Shown: one piece after another, positions 50,348 through 59,144 of the stretch
Position numbering within the stretch: the stretch's first letter is position 1
Layout: every line of letters starts with the position of its first letter
Source: Flavobacterium macacae
Lineage (GTDB): Bacteria; Bacteroidota; Bacteroidia; Flavobacteriales; Flavobacteriaceae
Length of the DNA: 61,722 nucleotides
Direction of reading: 5' to 3'
Assembly: GCF_003865365.1 (NCBI RefSeq)
Contig: NZ_RQVR01000016.1
Location: forward strand, 1 to 61,722
The notes under the pieces: model-generated
The model's database searches: none
What the model saw: the letters and a program-made list of their open reading frames with translations, nothing else
Told to the model about the DNA's origin: nothing
Made by a program: the position numbers and the translations under genes

Positions 50348-51448
50348 TTAGGTAATTAATTGAAATTCATCAATCACTTTTTCTTCGCCGTTCACTATGA
50401 CAGAAACTTTGTGCAAACCAGAATAGAATTTTTTGGTCGTAATCAATTTAAAAGATTGCTTTTTTATAACTAAATCTTTCTGTTTCGGCTGATACATTCT
50501 TTCGCTGATTTTGAAGACTTTTTTAGATAATAATCCATTCGCTTTGTTATAATAAATTCCATATTCCAAACGAATAATTTTCGGAATTTCATACTTATTT
50601 TCCACTTTAAAAGAAAACTGCAAAGCATCAGGAACTTTCACTTCTGGAGTGTCAATTTTAAATTCAGAAACCGTAATTTTTTCGCTGTCTAAACCATAAT
50701 GCGAAAGGATTTCTGGATGTCCTTGTTTTAATAAAGTTCGGCATCCGTGTTTGATGATTGCATCGGTTTCTTTGGTGTTATTTTTCCATTTTGATGCAAT
50801 TTCTAAAACTATATTTGGATGGTCTTTTGCAATATCGTTCAAATTATTGGCTACACTTCGTCGCACATATTCAGAAGAATCATTTTTTAAATTTTCTAAA
50901 ATCGGCAAGATTTTCTCCGGATTTTTTTTCAGTTCTGGCAACGCCATCGCCCAAGGCAAACGCGGTCGGCAACCTTCAGTAGCCAATCTTCTGACGTGAT
51001 GGTTTTGGTGTTTTGACCAAAGTAACATTTGCGCCATCATCGGTTCAAAATAGTGGATGATGAAAGGCCGGATTCCGTATTCGCAAGTAATAAATTGCGT
51101 AGTAAATTCAAGAGCTTTTACCGAGTTTTTATAATCTTCTAAACCATACATTTCAATATAATCAGGCAAAAAGATATACGCCAAACCGCCTTCGCTACCG
51201 CCTTTTTTTCTTACTTCAGCAATTGTTTTTTCGATGATTTTTACGGCTTGACCAAAATCAGCGGGCATAAACTCATGCAAAACTCGGGTTGTATGGCGCA
51301 TTCTTTCTTTCAATTCCATCGTCTTGAAAGGTTCGTCAAAGATTTTTTCAACAAACTTTTGCTTGTCAAAAGAAGGAACTGTTATCAGCAAAACATCAGA
51401 AAGGTTGTCATAAAATTCGGGAGAATAAATGTCTTTTAAAGCACTCAT
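50348..51448 (-). CDS. AlkC-like HEAT-repeat DNA alkylation repair protein with C-terminal Ig-like domain
   Basis: The protein has 366 residues. HEAT-like helical repeats span about 1-270, with the family core RRLATEGCRPRLPWAMALP and LENLKNDSSEYVRRSVANN near 154-208. The last 90 residues are strand-rich (FKVENKYEIPKIIRLEYGIY, SGLHKVSVIVNGEEKVIDEF), fitting the Ig-like domain that distinguishes AlkC from AlkD. AlkC removes 3-methyladenine and similar alkylated bases without base flipping. Catalytic Glu and Asp assignments need alignment. Monocistronic, with 141 bp to the divergent gapN-like gene. Confidence 0.85.
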   Translation of the reverse strand: MSALKDIYSPEFYDNLSDVLLITVPSFDKQKFVEKIFDEPFKTMELKERMRHTTRVLHEFMPADFGQAVKIIEKTIAEVRKKGGSEGGLAYIFLPDYIEMYGLEDYKNSVKALEFTTQFITCEYGIRPFIIHYFEPMMAQMLLWSKHQNHHVRRLATEGCRPRLPWAMALPELKKNPEKILPILENLKNDSSEYVRRSVANNLNDIAKDHPNIVLEIASKWKNNTKETDAIIKHGCRTLLKQGHPEILSHYGLDSEKITVSEFKIDTPEVKVPDALQFSFKVENKYEIPKIIRLEYGIYYNKANGLLSKKVFKISERMYQPKQKDLVIKKQSFKLITTKKFYSGLHKVSVIVNGEEKVIDEFQLIT

Positions 51449-51589
51449 TGGGCTGGCAGTTTAGTTTTTGTTTTTTGTAAATATAAAAATATTAAGAAGT
51501 GAATTCTATCTTAATCCTTTAAAATTTCACATAAATTCTGATTATATTTACAAGACAGCCAACTGATTTTTTTACTTAAAATTAATATT

Positions 51590-53218
51590 ATGGAAAATAC
51601 TTTTGAATCGAAACTGAATAATTTATTTGTTTCGGAAGAACAAATTCCGGAACAATTCAGGATCGAAGAAATTCACCAAAAAGAATACTTGAGCAACGGA
51701 ATAATGAAGCAATGGAATGGCGATGTCCACGACGTTTATTCACCAGTTTATATTAAAAAGGGAGAAGAATTAAAGCCTAAATTAATCGGAAGCTATCCGG
51801 TTTGCACCGAAAAAGAAGCGCAAGAATCATTGACTTCGGCCGTTGAAGCTTACAATGACGGCCGGGGTGAATGGCCAACGATGAGCGTTGCAGAACGAAT
51901 AAAACATGTGGAGCAGTTTACCCGAAAAATGATTGCCACCAAAGACAAAGTAGTCAAGCTAATTATGTGGGAAATCGGGAAATCACACGCTGATGCCGTA
52001 AAAGAATTTGACCGAACGGTTGAATATATTTATGCCACGATTGATTCTTTGAAAAATTTAGACCGAGATTCTTCAAAATTTGAAATTGCCGAAGGAATCG
52101 CAGCGCAAATTCGCCGTTCGCCATTGGGAGTCGTGCTTTGTATGGGACCCTTTAATTATCCGTTGAATGAAACCTTTACGACCTTGATTCCGGCATTGAT
52201 TATGGGGAATACCATTTTATTCAAGCCGCCAAAATTCGGAACATTATTGCATTATCCTCTGCAAGAAGCGTTTCAGGAGAGTTTTCCAAAAGGTGTGATC
52301 AACGTGATTTACGGACGCGGAAATGTGATTATTCCAGGTTTGATGGGATCCGGAAAGATCAATGTTTTGACCCTGATTGGTTCGAGTAAAGTGGCCAATG
52401 AGTTGAAAAAACAGCATCCGAAAGTGAATCGTCTTCGAGCGGTTTTAGGTCTGGATGCCAAAAATGCTTCGATAATTACAGCAAATGCCGATATCGATTT
52501 AGCCATAAAAGAAACGGTTACGGGTTCGCTTTCGTTCAACGGACAGCGGTGTACGGCTCTGAAAATCGTTTGGGTGCACCGAAGCAATGCCGATGAATTT
52601 ATAAACGGTTTCAACAAAGCGGTTTCTGAATTAAAATTTGGATTGCCGTGGGAAGAAGGTGTTTCGCTGACACCGCTTCCAGAACCTTATAAGATTGACT
52701 ATTTAAACGAATGTATTGCCGATGCCGAAGCCAAAGGAGCGAAGGTGATGAATGAAAATGGGGGCGTTTCAAAAGCTTCCTTTTTCTTTCCGGCGGTGGT
52801 GTATCCGGTGACTGCCGAGATGAAATTATACCACGAAGAACAATTCGGGCCAATCATTCCGATTGTGCCTTTTGATGATGTCGAAGAGGTAATCCAGTAT
52901 CTGATTGATGCGCAATTTGGACAGCAAGTGAGCATTTTTAGCAGGGATGCTTCTGAAGTGGGTTCGCTGATTGATCCTTTGGTAAATCAAGTGAGCCGTG
53001 TAAATATCAACAGCCAATCACAACGCGGACCTGATATTTTTCCATTTACTGGAAGAAAAGACAGCGCCGAAGGAACACTTTCAATTCCTGATGCCATTCG
53101 TTCTTTTTCAATTCGTTCCTTGGTTGCTTTTAAGATGAACGACGCGAATAACCAACTGATTAATGAGATTGTAAATGATGATAAATCGAAGTTCTTAAGT
53201 ACCCGATTTATTTTTTAG
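51590..53218 (+). CDS. gapN: Aldehyde dehydrogenase of the NADP-dependent glyceraldehyde-3-phosphate dehydrogenase (GapN) group
   Basis: The protein has 542 residues. The cofactor region holds LCMGPFNYPLNETFTTLIPAL (Asn189) and GNTILFKPPKFG. Nucleophile Cys321 lies in FNGQRCTALK. The layout and the N-terminal SPVYIKKG resemble non-phosphorylating GAPDH, which oxidises glyceraldehyde-3-phosphate to 3-phosphoglycerate with NADP+. The general-base Glu of the family (normally LELGGK) is replaced: the segment reads VLGLDAKN, with Gly287 at the Glu position, exactly 34 residues before the Cys as in classical enzymes. Substrate is therefore uncertain. Single gene with a shared terminator. Confidence 0.75.
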   Translation: MENTFESKLNNLFVSEEQIPEQFRIEEIHQKEYLSNGIMKQWNGDVHDVYSPVYIKKGEELKPKLIGSYPVCTEKEAQESLTSAVEAYNDGRGEWPTMSVAERIKHVEQFTRKMIATKDKVVKLIMWEIGKSHADAVKEFDRTVEYIYATIDSLKNLDRDSSKFEIAEGIAAQIRRSPLGVVLCMGPFNYPLNETFTTLIPALIMGNTILFKPPKFGTLLHYPLQEAFQESFPKGVINVIYGRGNVIIPGLMGSGKINVLTLIGSSKVANELKKQHPKVNRLRAVLGLDAKNASIITANADIDLAIKETVTGSLSFNGQRCTALKIVWVHRSNADEFINGFNKAVSELKFGLPWEEGVSLTPLPEPYKIDYLNECIADAEAKGAKVMNENGGVSKASFFFPAVVYPVTAEMKLYHEEQFGPIIPIVPFDDVEEVIQYLIDAQFGQQVSIFSRDASEVGSLIDPLVNQVSRVNINSQSQRGPDIFPFTGRKDSAEGTLSIPDAIRSFSIRSLVAFKMNDANNQLINEIVNDDKSKFLSTRFIF

Positions 53219-53328
53219 ATCTTGAATTTTTATGATGAAAGGCTTACAGTATTTTCTCCTGCTGCCGGGGAGAAGAAAACGGTAAAATATATTTTTATTG
53301 ACATGGCTTCCTTAAAATAATAAATTAT

Positions 53329-53368
53329 AAAAATCCCCTTGCAAATTCATGTAAGGGGATTTTTTATT
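53329..53368. terminator. Bidirectional terminator between gapN-like and nitroreductase genes
   Basis: AAAATCCCCTT pairs with AAGGGGATTTT around a 12-nt loop, with T-runs on both strands. Confidence 0.85.
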
Positions 53369-53374
53369 TTATTT

Positions 53375-54004
53375 TTAGTCTAAATCGGTAATAAAACCTG
53401 CCTTTGGTTTTCTAACTTTTTTGAGATCTACAAGCCAGTCTTTTTGTTCATCCCGATATCCTAAAGGCAATAACAAAACACTTCGAAGTCCTTTTTCTTT
53501 CAATTCCAGCAATGCATCGACAGCTTCTGGATTAAAGCCCTCAATTGGGGTTGAGTCCACCCGTTCTGTAGCCGCAGTCGCTATTGCAAAACCAAAAGCG
53601 ATATAAGCCTGTCGCGCGGCATGTTCAAAGTTTTCTTGCGCCGGCCGCACAACATACATTTCTAGCAACCGTTTTCTGTAATTGTCCCACTCTTGGTTGA
53701 AACCGCGAATGCCATGCGATACTTCAAACGCATGATTGATACGTTCTTCCGTATAATTATCCCAAACCGCAAAAACCAATAGGTGGGAGCACTCAGTAAT
53801 CACAGATTGGTTAAAAGCTAAAGGCTTGATTTTTTCTTTTAATTCGCTATTTTTTACAACCAAAATTTCAAAAGGCTGCAAGCCGCTTGAAGTGGGCGCA
53901 AGTATGATGGATTCCAGTATATTGTTAATTTTTGATTCGTCAATTTTTTTGCCATTCATGGCTTTGGAAGCATAACGCCATTTTAAATCTTCTATAAATT
54001 GCAT
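53375..54004 (-). CDS. NAD(P)H-dependent nitroreductase-family oxidoreductase (NfsB-like)
   Basis: The protein is about 209 residues from the ATG at 54004, where MQFIEDLKWRYASKAMNGKKI has the typical family start; an upstream in-frame ATG at 54034 would add ten residues. FMN-fold motifs are LAPTSSGLQPFEILVV, ARQAYIAFGFAIATAATE and VLLPLGYRDEQKDW. Members reduce nitroaromatics, quinones or FMN; the natural substrate is unknown. No operon partner. Confidence 0.87.
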   Translation of the reverse strand: MQFIEDLKWRYASKAMNGKKIDESKINNILESIILAPTSSGLQPFEILVVKNSELKEKIKPLAFNQSVITECSHLLVFAVWDNYTEERINHAFEVSHGIRGFNQEWDNYRKRLLEMYVVRPAQENFEHAARQAYIAFGFAIATAATERVDSTPIEGFNPEAVDALLELKEKGLRSVLLLPLGYRDEQKDWLVDLKKVRKPKAGFITDLD

Positions 54005-54146
54005 AGTATTTTTTGTATGAATTAGGAATTGCAAAATAACGATATATTCTGGATTGTATAATTTATAAGCCGCATAATGATTTGTTAATTCTGAAAGTAG
54101 TTCAAAAAAAATAGCATATGAAGTTCAAATATTTAGGTTTCCATTG

Positions 54147-54178
54147 TTGCAAAATTGGAATATAAATACGTAACTTTA
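54147..54178 (+). promoter_or_regulatory. Possible promoter for the 54195 gene
   Basis: TTG at 54147-54149 and TAACTTTA at 54171-54178 (one mismatch to TAnnTTTG) are 21 bp apart, ending 17 bp before the ATG. Confidence 0.4.
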
Positions 54179-54194
54179 AGTAAAAACAATAATT

Positions 54195-54560
54195 ATGAAA
54201 GCACTTGTAGAAATTAAAACAGACCAAAAAATTGAAGATATTTCCATTGAAAATGCAGGAACAGAAAAATATAATGCAACGGTCAATGAGATTTTAAAAT
54301 GTAAAAATTTTGAAGTGGTCGATGTCCAGGTTTTTGAAGGCCATCCAGAATTTGAAAAAGAGTATGCCAGCATGGAAGTGGCTGAAGAGACGTACATTTC
54401 TACACTAATAGATTTGGAACCAAATGAAATTGAAAATTTTTTGAGTTACAAAAATGAGATACTGGCAAAAGCGATGAAATCTATAAGCAACCGAAATCTG
54501 GATATTTTAGCCGCTTCAGAACATGGAAATGAAGCATATGTTTATTTTAACGAACCCTAA
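54195..54560 (+). CDS. Hypothetical cytosolic protein
   Basis: The protein has 121 residues. I do not recognise a family. The predicted fold alternates strands and helices (KALVEIKTDQKIEDISIEN, KNFEVVDVQVFEGHPEFEK, ENFLSYKNEILAKAMKSI, DILAASEHGNEAYVYF). No signal peptide or membrane helix. It stands alone 90 bp before the DUF808 gene. Confidence 0.6.
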   Translation: MKALVEIKTDQKIEDISIENAGTEKYNATVNEILKCKNFEVVDVQVFEGHPEFEKEYASMEVAEETYISTLIDLEPNEIENFLSYKNEILAKAMKSISNRNLDILAASEHGNEAYVYFNEP

Positions 54561-54649
54561 AAAAATAAACAGTAAATACTGGGAATGACGGGTTATCTTC
54601 GAGTTTATAATCAAATTTAATTTATATTTTTACACTAAAAAAATAAATA

Positions 54650-55534
54650 ATGGCATCAGGAATTTTCGCAATCTTAGACGATATTGCAGCATTAATGGAC
54701 GATATAGCAGTCACGAGCAAGATTGCAACCCAAAAAACGGCCGGGATTTTAGGAGATGATTTGGCCGTAAATGCCGAAAAAGCGACCGGTTTTTTATCTT
54801 CGAGAGAAATACCTGTTTTGTGGGCCATTACCAAAGGTTCTTTTGTCAATAAGCTCATCATCCTCCCAATAGTGTTTCTGTTAAACTATTTCTTTCCCAT
54901 GGTCATTACCCTAATTTTAATTTTGGGAGGCGTTTACCTGGCGTATGAAGGTGCTGAAAAAATTGTTGAATTTATTTTCCACAGTGGTAAAAAAGCGCAG
55001 GAAGTTGTAATGGAAGGCGCTTTGCCTGATGATGCTGAAAATTCTGAAAAGTCAAAAATAAATTCGGCTATAAAGACCGATTTCATACTTTCTCTAGAGA
55101 TTGTAATTATCGCGCTTGCCACGGTAATTGAACACGAGCATCCTCTTATTACGCAAATTCTTTCTGTAACCGTGGTTGCCATTATTGCAACGGTAGGCGT
55201 TTATGGCATCGTAGCCTTAATTGTAAGAATGGATGATGCCGGTTTTTTTCTTATGAAAAAATCAGGAAATAAAGGATTTTTATCTGCAGTGGGACAAATT
55301 TTGGTGAAAGCTTTGCCTGTAATCATCAAGATTTTATCTGTGGTCGGTACGATTGCCTTAATTTTGGTTTCGGGTGGCATATTCGTGCACAATATTGATT
55401 ATTTCCATCATTTATTTCCAACCGTTCCTTCAATGGTGAAAGAATTTGGATTTGGTTTAGCTATCGGACTTCTGGCAGTGGGACTGATGGCTATTTTTAA
55501 AGCTATTTTTAAAAAGAAAATAAAAGAAGCTTAA
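54650..55534 (+). CDS. DUF808 (YedI-like) inner-membrane protein
   Basis: The protein has 294 residues. The N-terminal signature MASGIFAILDDIAALMDDIA, then KTAGILGDDLAVNAEKATGF and SREIPVLWAITKGSFVNKLI are diagnostic of DUF808. Five to six hydrophobic segments follow, between 68 and the C-terminus. Function unknown. It is followed 92 bp later by the alcohol dehydrogenase on the same strand with no terminator between. Confidence 0.9.
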   Translation: MASGIFAILDDIAALMDDIAVTSKIATQKTAGILGDDLAVNAEKATGFLSSREIPVLWAITKGSFVNKLIILPIVFLLNYFFPMVITLILILGGVYLAYEGAEKIVEFIFHSGKKAQEVVMEGALPDDAENSEKSKINSAIKTDFILSLEIVIIALATVIEHEHPLITQILSVTVVAIIATVGVYGIVALIVRMDDAGFFLMKKSGNKGFLSAVGQILVKALPVIIKILSVVGTIALILVSGGIFVHNIDYFHHLFPTVPSMVKEFGFGLAIGLLAVGLMAIFKAIFKKKIKEA

Positions 55535-55626
55535 ATAAAAAGGAGAAAATTTAAACAAGAAGTAGTTTAAAGCACTAACTTTAATCTTCAAAAAATAGAT
55601 TTCTTAAATATATAAATAGTATAAAA

Positions 55627-56682
55627 ATGGCTACAACACAAGTTAAAGCATTTGGAACAGAAGCTCCCGAGGCTGCTTTACAGCAAATGAATATAGAGCG
55701 CAGAAATGTGACTCCAAAGGATGTCGAAATTGAAATATTATTTTGCGGTGTTTGCCATTCTGATCTGCATACTGCCCGAAATGATTGGGGCGGTACTATT
55801 TATCCCGCCGTTCCAGGCCATGAAATTGTTGGAAAAGTGAGCAGTATAGGTGCAGAAGTTTCAAAATTTAAAGTAGGCGATTTAGTGGGAGTAGGCTGTA
55901 TAGTTGATTCGTGCAAGACTTGCGATAGCTGCAAGCAAGATTTGGAACAATATTGCTTAAACGGTTTCACCGGAACGTATAACGGAAAGGACAAACATTC
56001 AGGGAAGCAGACGTTTGGAGGCTACTCCGAAAAAGTCACGGTTAATGAAGAATTTGTACTTCATATTCCTAAAAATTTAGATTTGGCAGCGGCTGCCCCT
56101 TTGCTTTGTGCAGGAGTTACAACTTGGTCGCCATTAAAACACTGGAATGTAAAAGAAGGAAGCAAAGTGGCTGTTGTGGGCTTGGGCGGTTTAGGACACA
56201 TGGCTATAAAGTTAGCAAAAGGTCTTGGCGCGTCAGTTACTTTATTTTCAAGAACTCCAGATAAAATTGCAGATGCCAAAGAATTGGGTGCAGATGAAGT
56301 TGTCATTTCTACAGATGATTCTCAAATGAAGTCGGTTGCCGGAAAATTTGACTTGATCATTGACACCGTACCTTATGTCCATGACATCAACCCTTATGTA
56401 GCCACATTAAATATCAGCGGAACGTTGGTTTTGGTGGGATATCTTGGGCCATTAGAGCCGTTTTTAAATTCGGTGCCGATGATTTTAGGAAGAAAATCGG
56501 TAGCAGGTTCTGTTATCGGAGGTATTGCTGAAACTCAAGAAATGTTAGATTTCTGTGGCAAGCACAATATCGTTTCTGAAATTGAAATGATTAATATGCA
56601 AGACATTAATGCATCTTACGAGAGAATGCTGAAAAGCGATGTGAAATATCGTTTCGTAATTGATATGGCTTCGCTTAAATAA
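55627..56682 (+). CDS. Zinc-dependent NAD(P) alcohol dehydrogenase (YahK/cinnamyl type)
   Basis: The protein has 351 residues. Catalytic zinc ligands are Cys40 and His65 (CGVCHSDLHTA, VPGHEIVG) and a third Cys in PLLCAGVTTWSPL. The structural zinc ligands are Cys96, 99, 102 and 110. The nucleotide fold has GLGGLGHMAIKLAKGLGA, and the following SRTPDKIADAKELGADEV favours NADP(H). It reduces aldehydes to alcohols or the reverse. A near-match -7 box (TAACTTTA) lies at 55576-55583. No DUF779-type partner here. Confidence 0.92.
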   Translation: MATTQVKAFGTEAPEAALQQMNIERRNVTPKDVEIEILFCGVCHSDLHTARNDWGGTIYPAVPGHEIVGKVSSIGAEVSKFKVGDLVGVGCIVDSCKTCDSCKQDLEQYCLNGFTGTYNGKDKHSGKQTFGGYSEKVTVNEEFVLHIPKNLDLAAAAPLLCAGVTTWSPLKHWNVKEGSKVAVVGLGGLGHMAIKLAKGLGASVTLFSRTPDKIADAKELGADEVVISTDDSQMKSVAGKFDLIIDTVPYVHDINPYVATLNISGTLVLVGYLGPLEPFLNSVPMILGRKSVAGSVIGGIAETQEMLDFCGKHNIVSEIEMINMQDINASYERMLKSDVKYRFVIDMASLK

Positions 56683-56707
56683 TTAGGACATCGTTTCTTT
56701 TAAATAG

Positions 56708-56745
56708 AAAATCCGTTTAAGAATTCACTTAAACGGATTTTTTTA
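56708..56745. terminator. Bidirectional terminator between alcohol dehydrogenase and S9 peptidase genes
   Basis: AAAATCCGTTTAAG pairs with CTTAAACGGATTTT around AATTCA, with a T-run on plus and A/T-rich flanks usable on minus. Confidence 0.85.
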
Positions 56746-56765
56746 TTTTCTGATAATTTCAGTTC

Positions 56766-58943
56766 TTACTTCAAGTGCACCTCAAAATAATCAGCTATTT
56801 TTTGGTTCAAATGCACTCTGTCTTTACCGCTGACGTTGTGTTCGTGCGTTGGATACAAGAAATAATCCACTTGTTTTCCTGCTTTGATGCACGCTTCAAT
56901 AAATGCCATGCTGTGTTGCTGTACCACAACCGGATCTTGCGCTCCGTGGATCATAAAAAGCCTTCCTTTTAACTGGTTTGCTTTTTTAGTCAAGTTGTTA
57001 TTATCATAACCTGCTTGGTTTTCTTGTGGCATGTCCATATAGCGTTCGCCATACATTACTTCATAATAGCTCCAGTCAATTACCGGTCCGCCAGCAACGC
57101 CTACTTTAAAAGTATCATTGTGGTTCAGCATCAAGGAAGTGGTCATAAAACCACCAAAACTCCAGCCATACACGCCAATTTTAGTTTGGTCTACAAATGA
57201 TTTTGATTTCAAGAATTCAATTCCCTTCATTTGATCAGCCATTTCATTGACGCCTAAATTTTTGTGAATTACGTGCTCAAAATCTTTTCCTCTGGCATCG
57301 CTTCCCCTGTTGTCCACTGTGAAAACAACATATTCATTTTGGGCCATGTAGTAATCAAACAAAGTAGCGCCACCAAGGAATTTATTGGTAACCAGCTGTG
57401 CATGCGGGCCTCCGTATACATACACCATCACAGGATATTTTTTGCTCGCGTCAAAATTGGCAGGATAAATCAATCTTCCGTTTAAAGGCGTTTTTCCGTC
57501 TGCAGAAGTAATCGTCACCAATTCCATTTTTGGCAAATTGGTTTTCCCTACATAAGGATTTGAAGCTTTTACCAAATTTGTCGTTTTCTTCGATTTCAAA
57601 TTGATAATATTGATCTCATTCGGAGTCGTAACATTTGAATATTGGTCAAACAAAAGCGTTCCGTCACTACTGATACTTCCAGAGTGCATTCCAGAAACAG
57701 AAGTCAATTGTGTGGTTTTTCCAGATTTTAATTCTACTTTAAAAAAATGCCTGTCCAAACCATTGTTCGTAGTTCCGATGTAAAACACATTTTTTCCTTC
57801 GCTGTCAAAATCCAATAAGTCAGTAACGACAACATCTTTGAAGCCTAATTTTTTTACTAATTTTCCGTCGGTGTTGTACACGTATAATTGCTCAAAACCG
57901 TCTTTTTCCGTTCGGTACAGAAACTCCGAATTGGAGTTAGGCAAGAAAGTCAAATCGTGCAAAGGCTCTACATACGTCGTTGCTTTTTCTTCAAACAAAG
58001 TTTTAACAAAAGCGCCTGTTAAAGCATCGTATTTGTTCAGTTTCAAGTGATCTTGCCCTCTGCTCAAAACGCCAACATACACAAATTTGCCACTCGGTTC
58101 CCAAGTGATAGAAGTTAAAAATTGTTCTTTTGGCTCGCCAGTTTGCAACGTCAAAGATTTTTTAGAATTTACATCATAAATCACCAAAGTCACTTCTTCA
58201 CTTTTTTCGCCAGCCATCGGATATTTGGTATTTTTGGTCTGTGCAATTCGTGCTCCAAAATCAACCAGCGGATAATCGGCAACCATGGTCTCGTTTTTTT
58301 TATAAAACGCTAACTTGTCGCTTTTTGGGCTCCACCACATTCCTTTTTTGATGCCAAATTCTTGTCGGTGCGTGTTTTCGCTTCCGTTTACAATTCCTTT
58401 ATTTTCATCAGAAGTTACGGCTGTAGTTCCCGAAGCAGTCGTGATTTTAATATTATTGTCATCCAGCCAAGCCGTGTTTTTTCCATCGGCAGAAATCGTC
58501 TGGTTTCTTCCTTCCGAAGAAAAAGCAAAAACGTTTTTCACTTCTTTTTTGGCAACATCAAATTGAATCAGGTATTTTGAATTTTTTCCGGCCACTTCAA
58601 ATTCCAAGGTATTTTTGTCAATCCAAGCGTACGAATACGGAAACATCCTCAACTGAAATTCATCCGAAGAAAATTTGCTTTTTAAAGCATTTTGCAATTC
58701 GTCTTTGGTCAAAATCGTCGTTTCGGCCCAATTTCCTTCTTCACTTTTTGAAAGCAATCTAGAATACGAATTGTCAAGGTAAGTAACTGTTTTGGTGTCT
58801 TTTCGCCATTGAGGGGCAACGATGTTTTCCACTGCAAAGTTGCGGTACTGACCGAAAGTGGCTTCTTCGATAGTTAGATTTTTCTGCGCAAAAGCAGTAA
58901 TTCCAACCAATAGAAAAACCGATAAGAAGGTGATTTTTTTCAT
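56766..58943 (-). CDS. S9 family serine peptidase, dipeptidyl peptidase IV type
   Basis: The protein has 725 residues. Signal peptide 1-19 (FLSVFLLVGITAFAQ) directs it to the periplasm. The DPP4 beta-propeller N-terminal domain covers about 40-470, and the alpha/beta-hydrolase domain follows. Its nucleophile is Ser605 in GVYGWSFGGFM, with Asp680 (HGAQDPVV) and a His in YPTHEHNV (probably His712). Also VDNRGSDARGKDFEH, typical of the group. It cuts Xaa-Pro dipeptides in other bacteria (for instance Porphyromonas); it fits peptide utilisation together with the M28 peptidase. Single gene. Confidence 0.92.
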   Translation of the reverse strand: MKKITFLSVFLLVGITAFAQKNLTIEEATFGQYRNFAVENIVAPQWRKDTKTVTYLDNSYSRLLSKSEEGNWAETTILTKDELQNALKSKFSSDEFQLRMFPYSYAWIDKNTLEFEVAGKNSKYLIQFDVAKKEVKNVFAFSSEGRNQTISADGKNTAWLDDNNIKITTASGTTAVTSDENKGIVNGSENTHRQEFGIKKGMWWSPKSDKLAFYKKNETMVADYPLVDFGARIAQTKNTKYPMAGEKSEEVTLVIYDVNSKKSLTLQTGEPKEQFLTSITWEPSGKFVYVGVLSRGQDHLKLNKYDALTGAFVKTLFEEKATTYVEPLHDLTFLPNSNSEFLYRTEKDGFEQLYVYNTDGKLVKKLGFKDVVVTDLLDFDSEGKNVFYIGTTNNGLDRHFFKVELKSGKTTQLTSVSGMHSGSISSDGTLLFDQYSNVTTPNEINIINLKSKKTTNLVKASNPYVGKTNLPKMELVTITSADGKTPLNGRLIYPANFDASKKYPVMVYVYGGPHAQLVTNKFLGGATLFDYYMAQNEYVVFTVDNRGSDARGKDFEHVIHKNLGVNEMADQMKGIEFLKSKSFVDQTKIGVYGWSFGGFMTTSLMLNHNDTFKVGVAGGPVIDWSYYEVMYGERYMDMPQENQAGYDNNNLTKKANQLKGRLFMIHGAQDPVVVQQHSMAFIEACIKAGKQVDYFLYPTHEHNVSGKDRVHLNQKIADYFEVHLK

Positions 58944-59084
58944 ATTTAAAAATTAAAGTCGCTAATTTACTTAAAATAGTAGACGCATGAATTTTTGTTT
59001 GTTACAAATATTTGATAAAGTTTGGGTTTTTAAGAAATGCAGATTTTTACGGATGGCGCCTTGCAACGGATAAAAAAAAACGGC

Positions 59085-59125
59085 TCCAAAAAAAAAGCCT
59101 TTCCAATTAAAAATCAGAAAGGCAA
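59085..59125 (-). terminator. Terminator after the PLP sulfur-amino-acid enzyme gene
   Basis: On minus, GCCTTTC (59123-59117) pairs with GAAAGGC (59103-59097), followed by nine Ts and more T-rich sequence. Confidence 0.85.
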
Positions 59126-59144
59126 ATTTTATACAAATTGAAAT

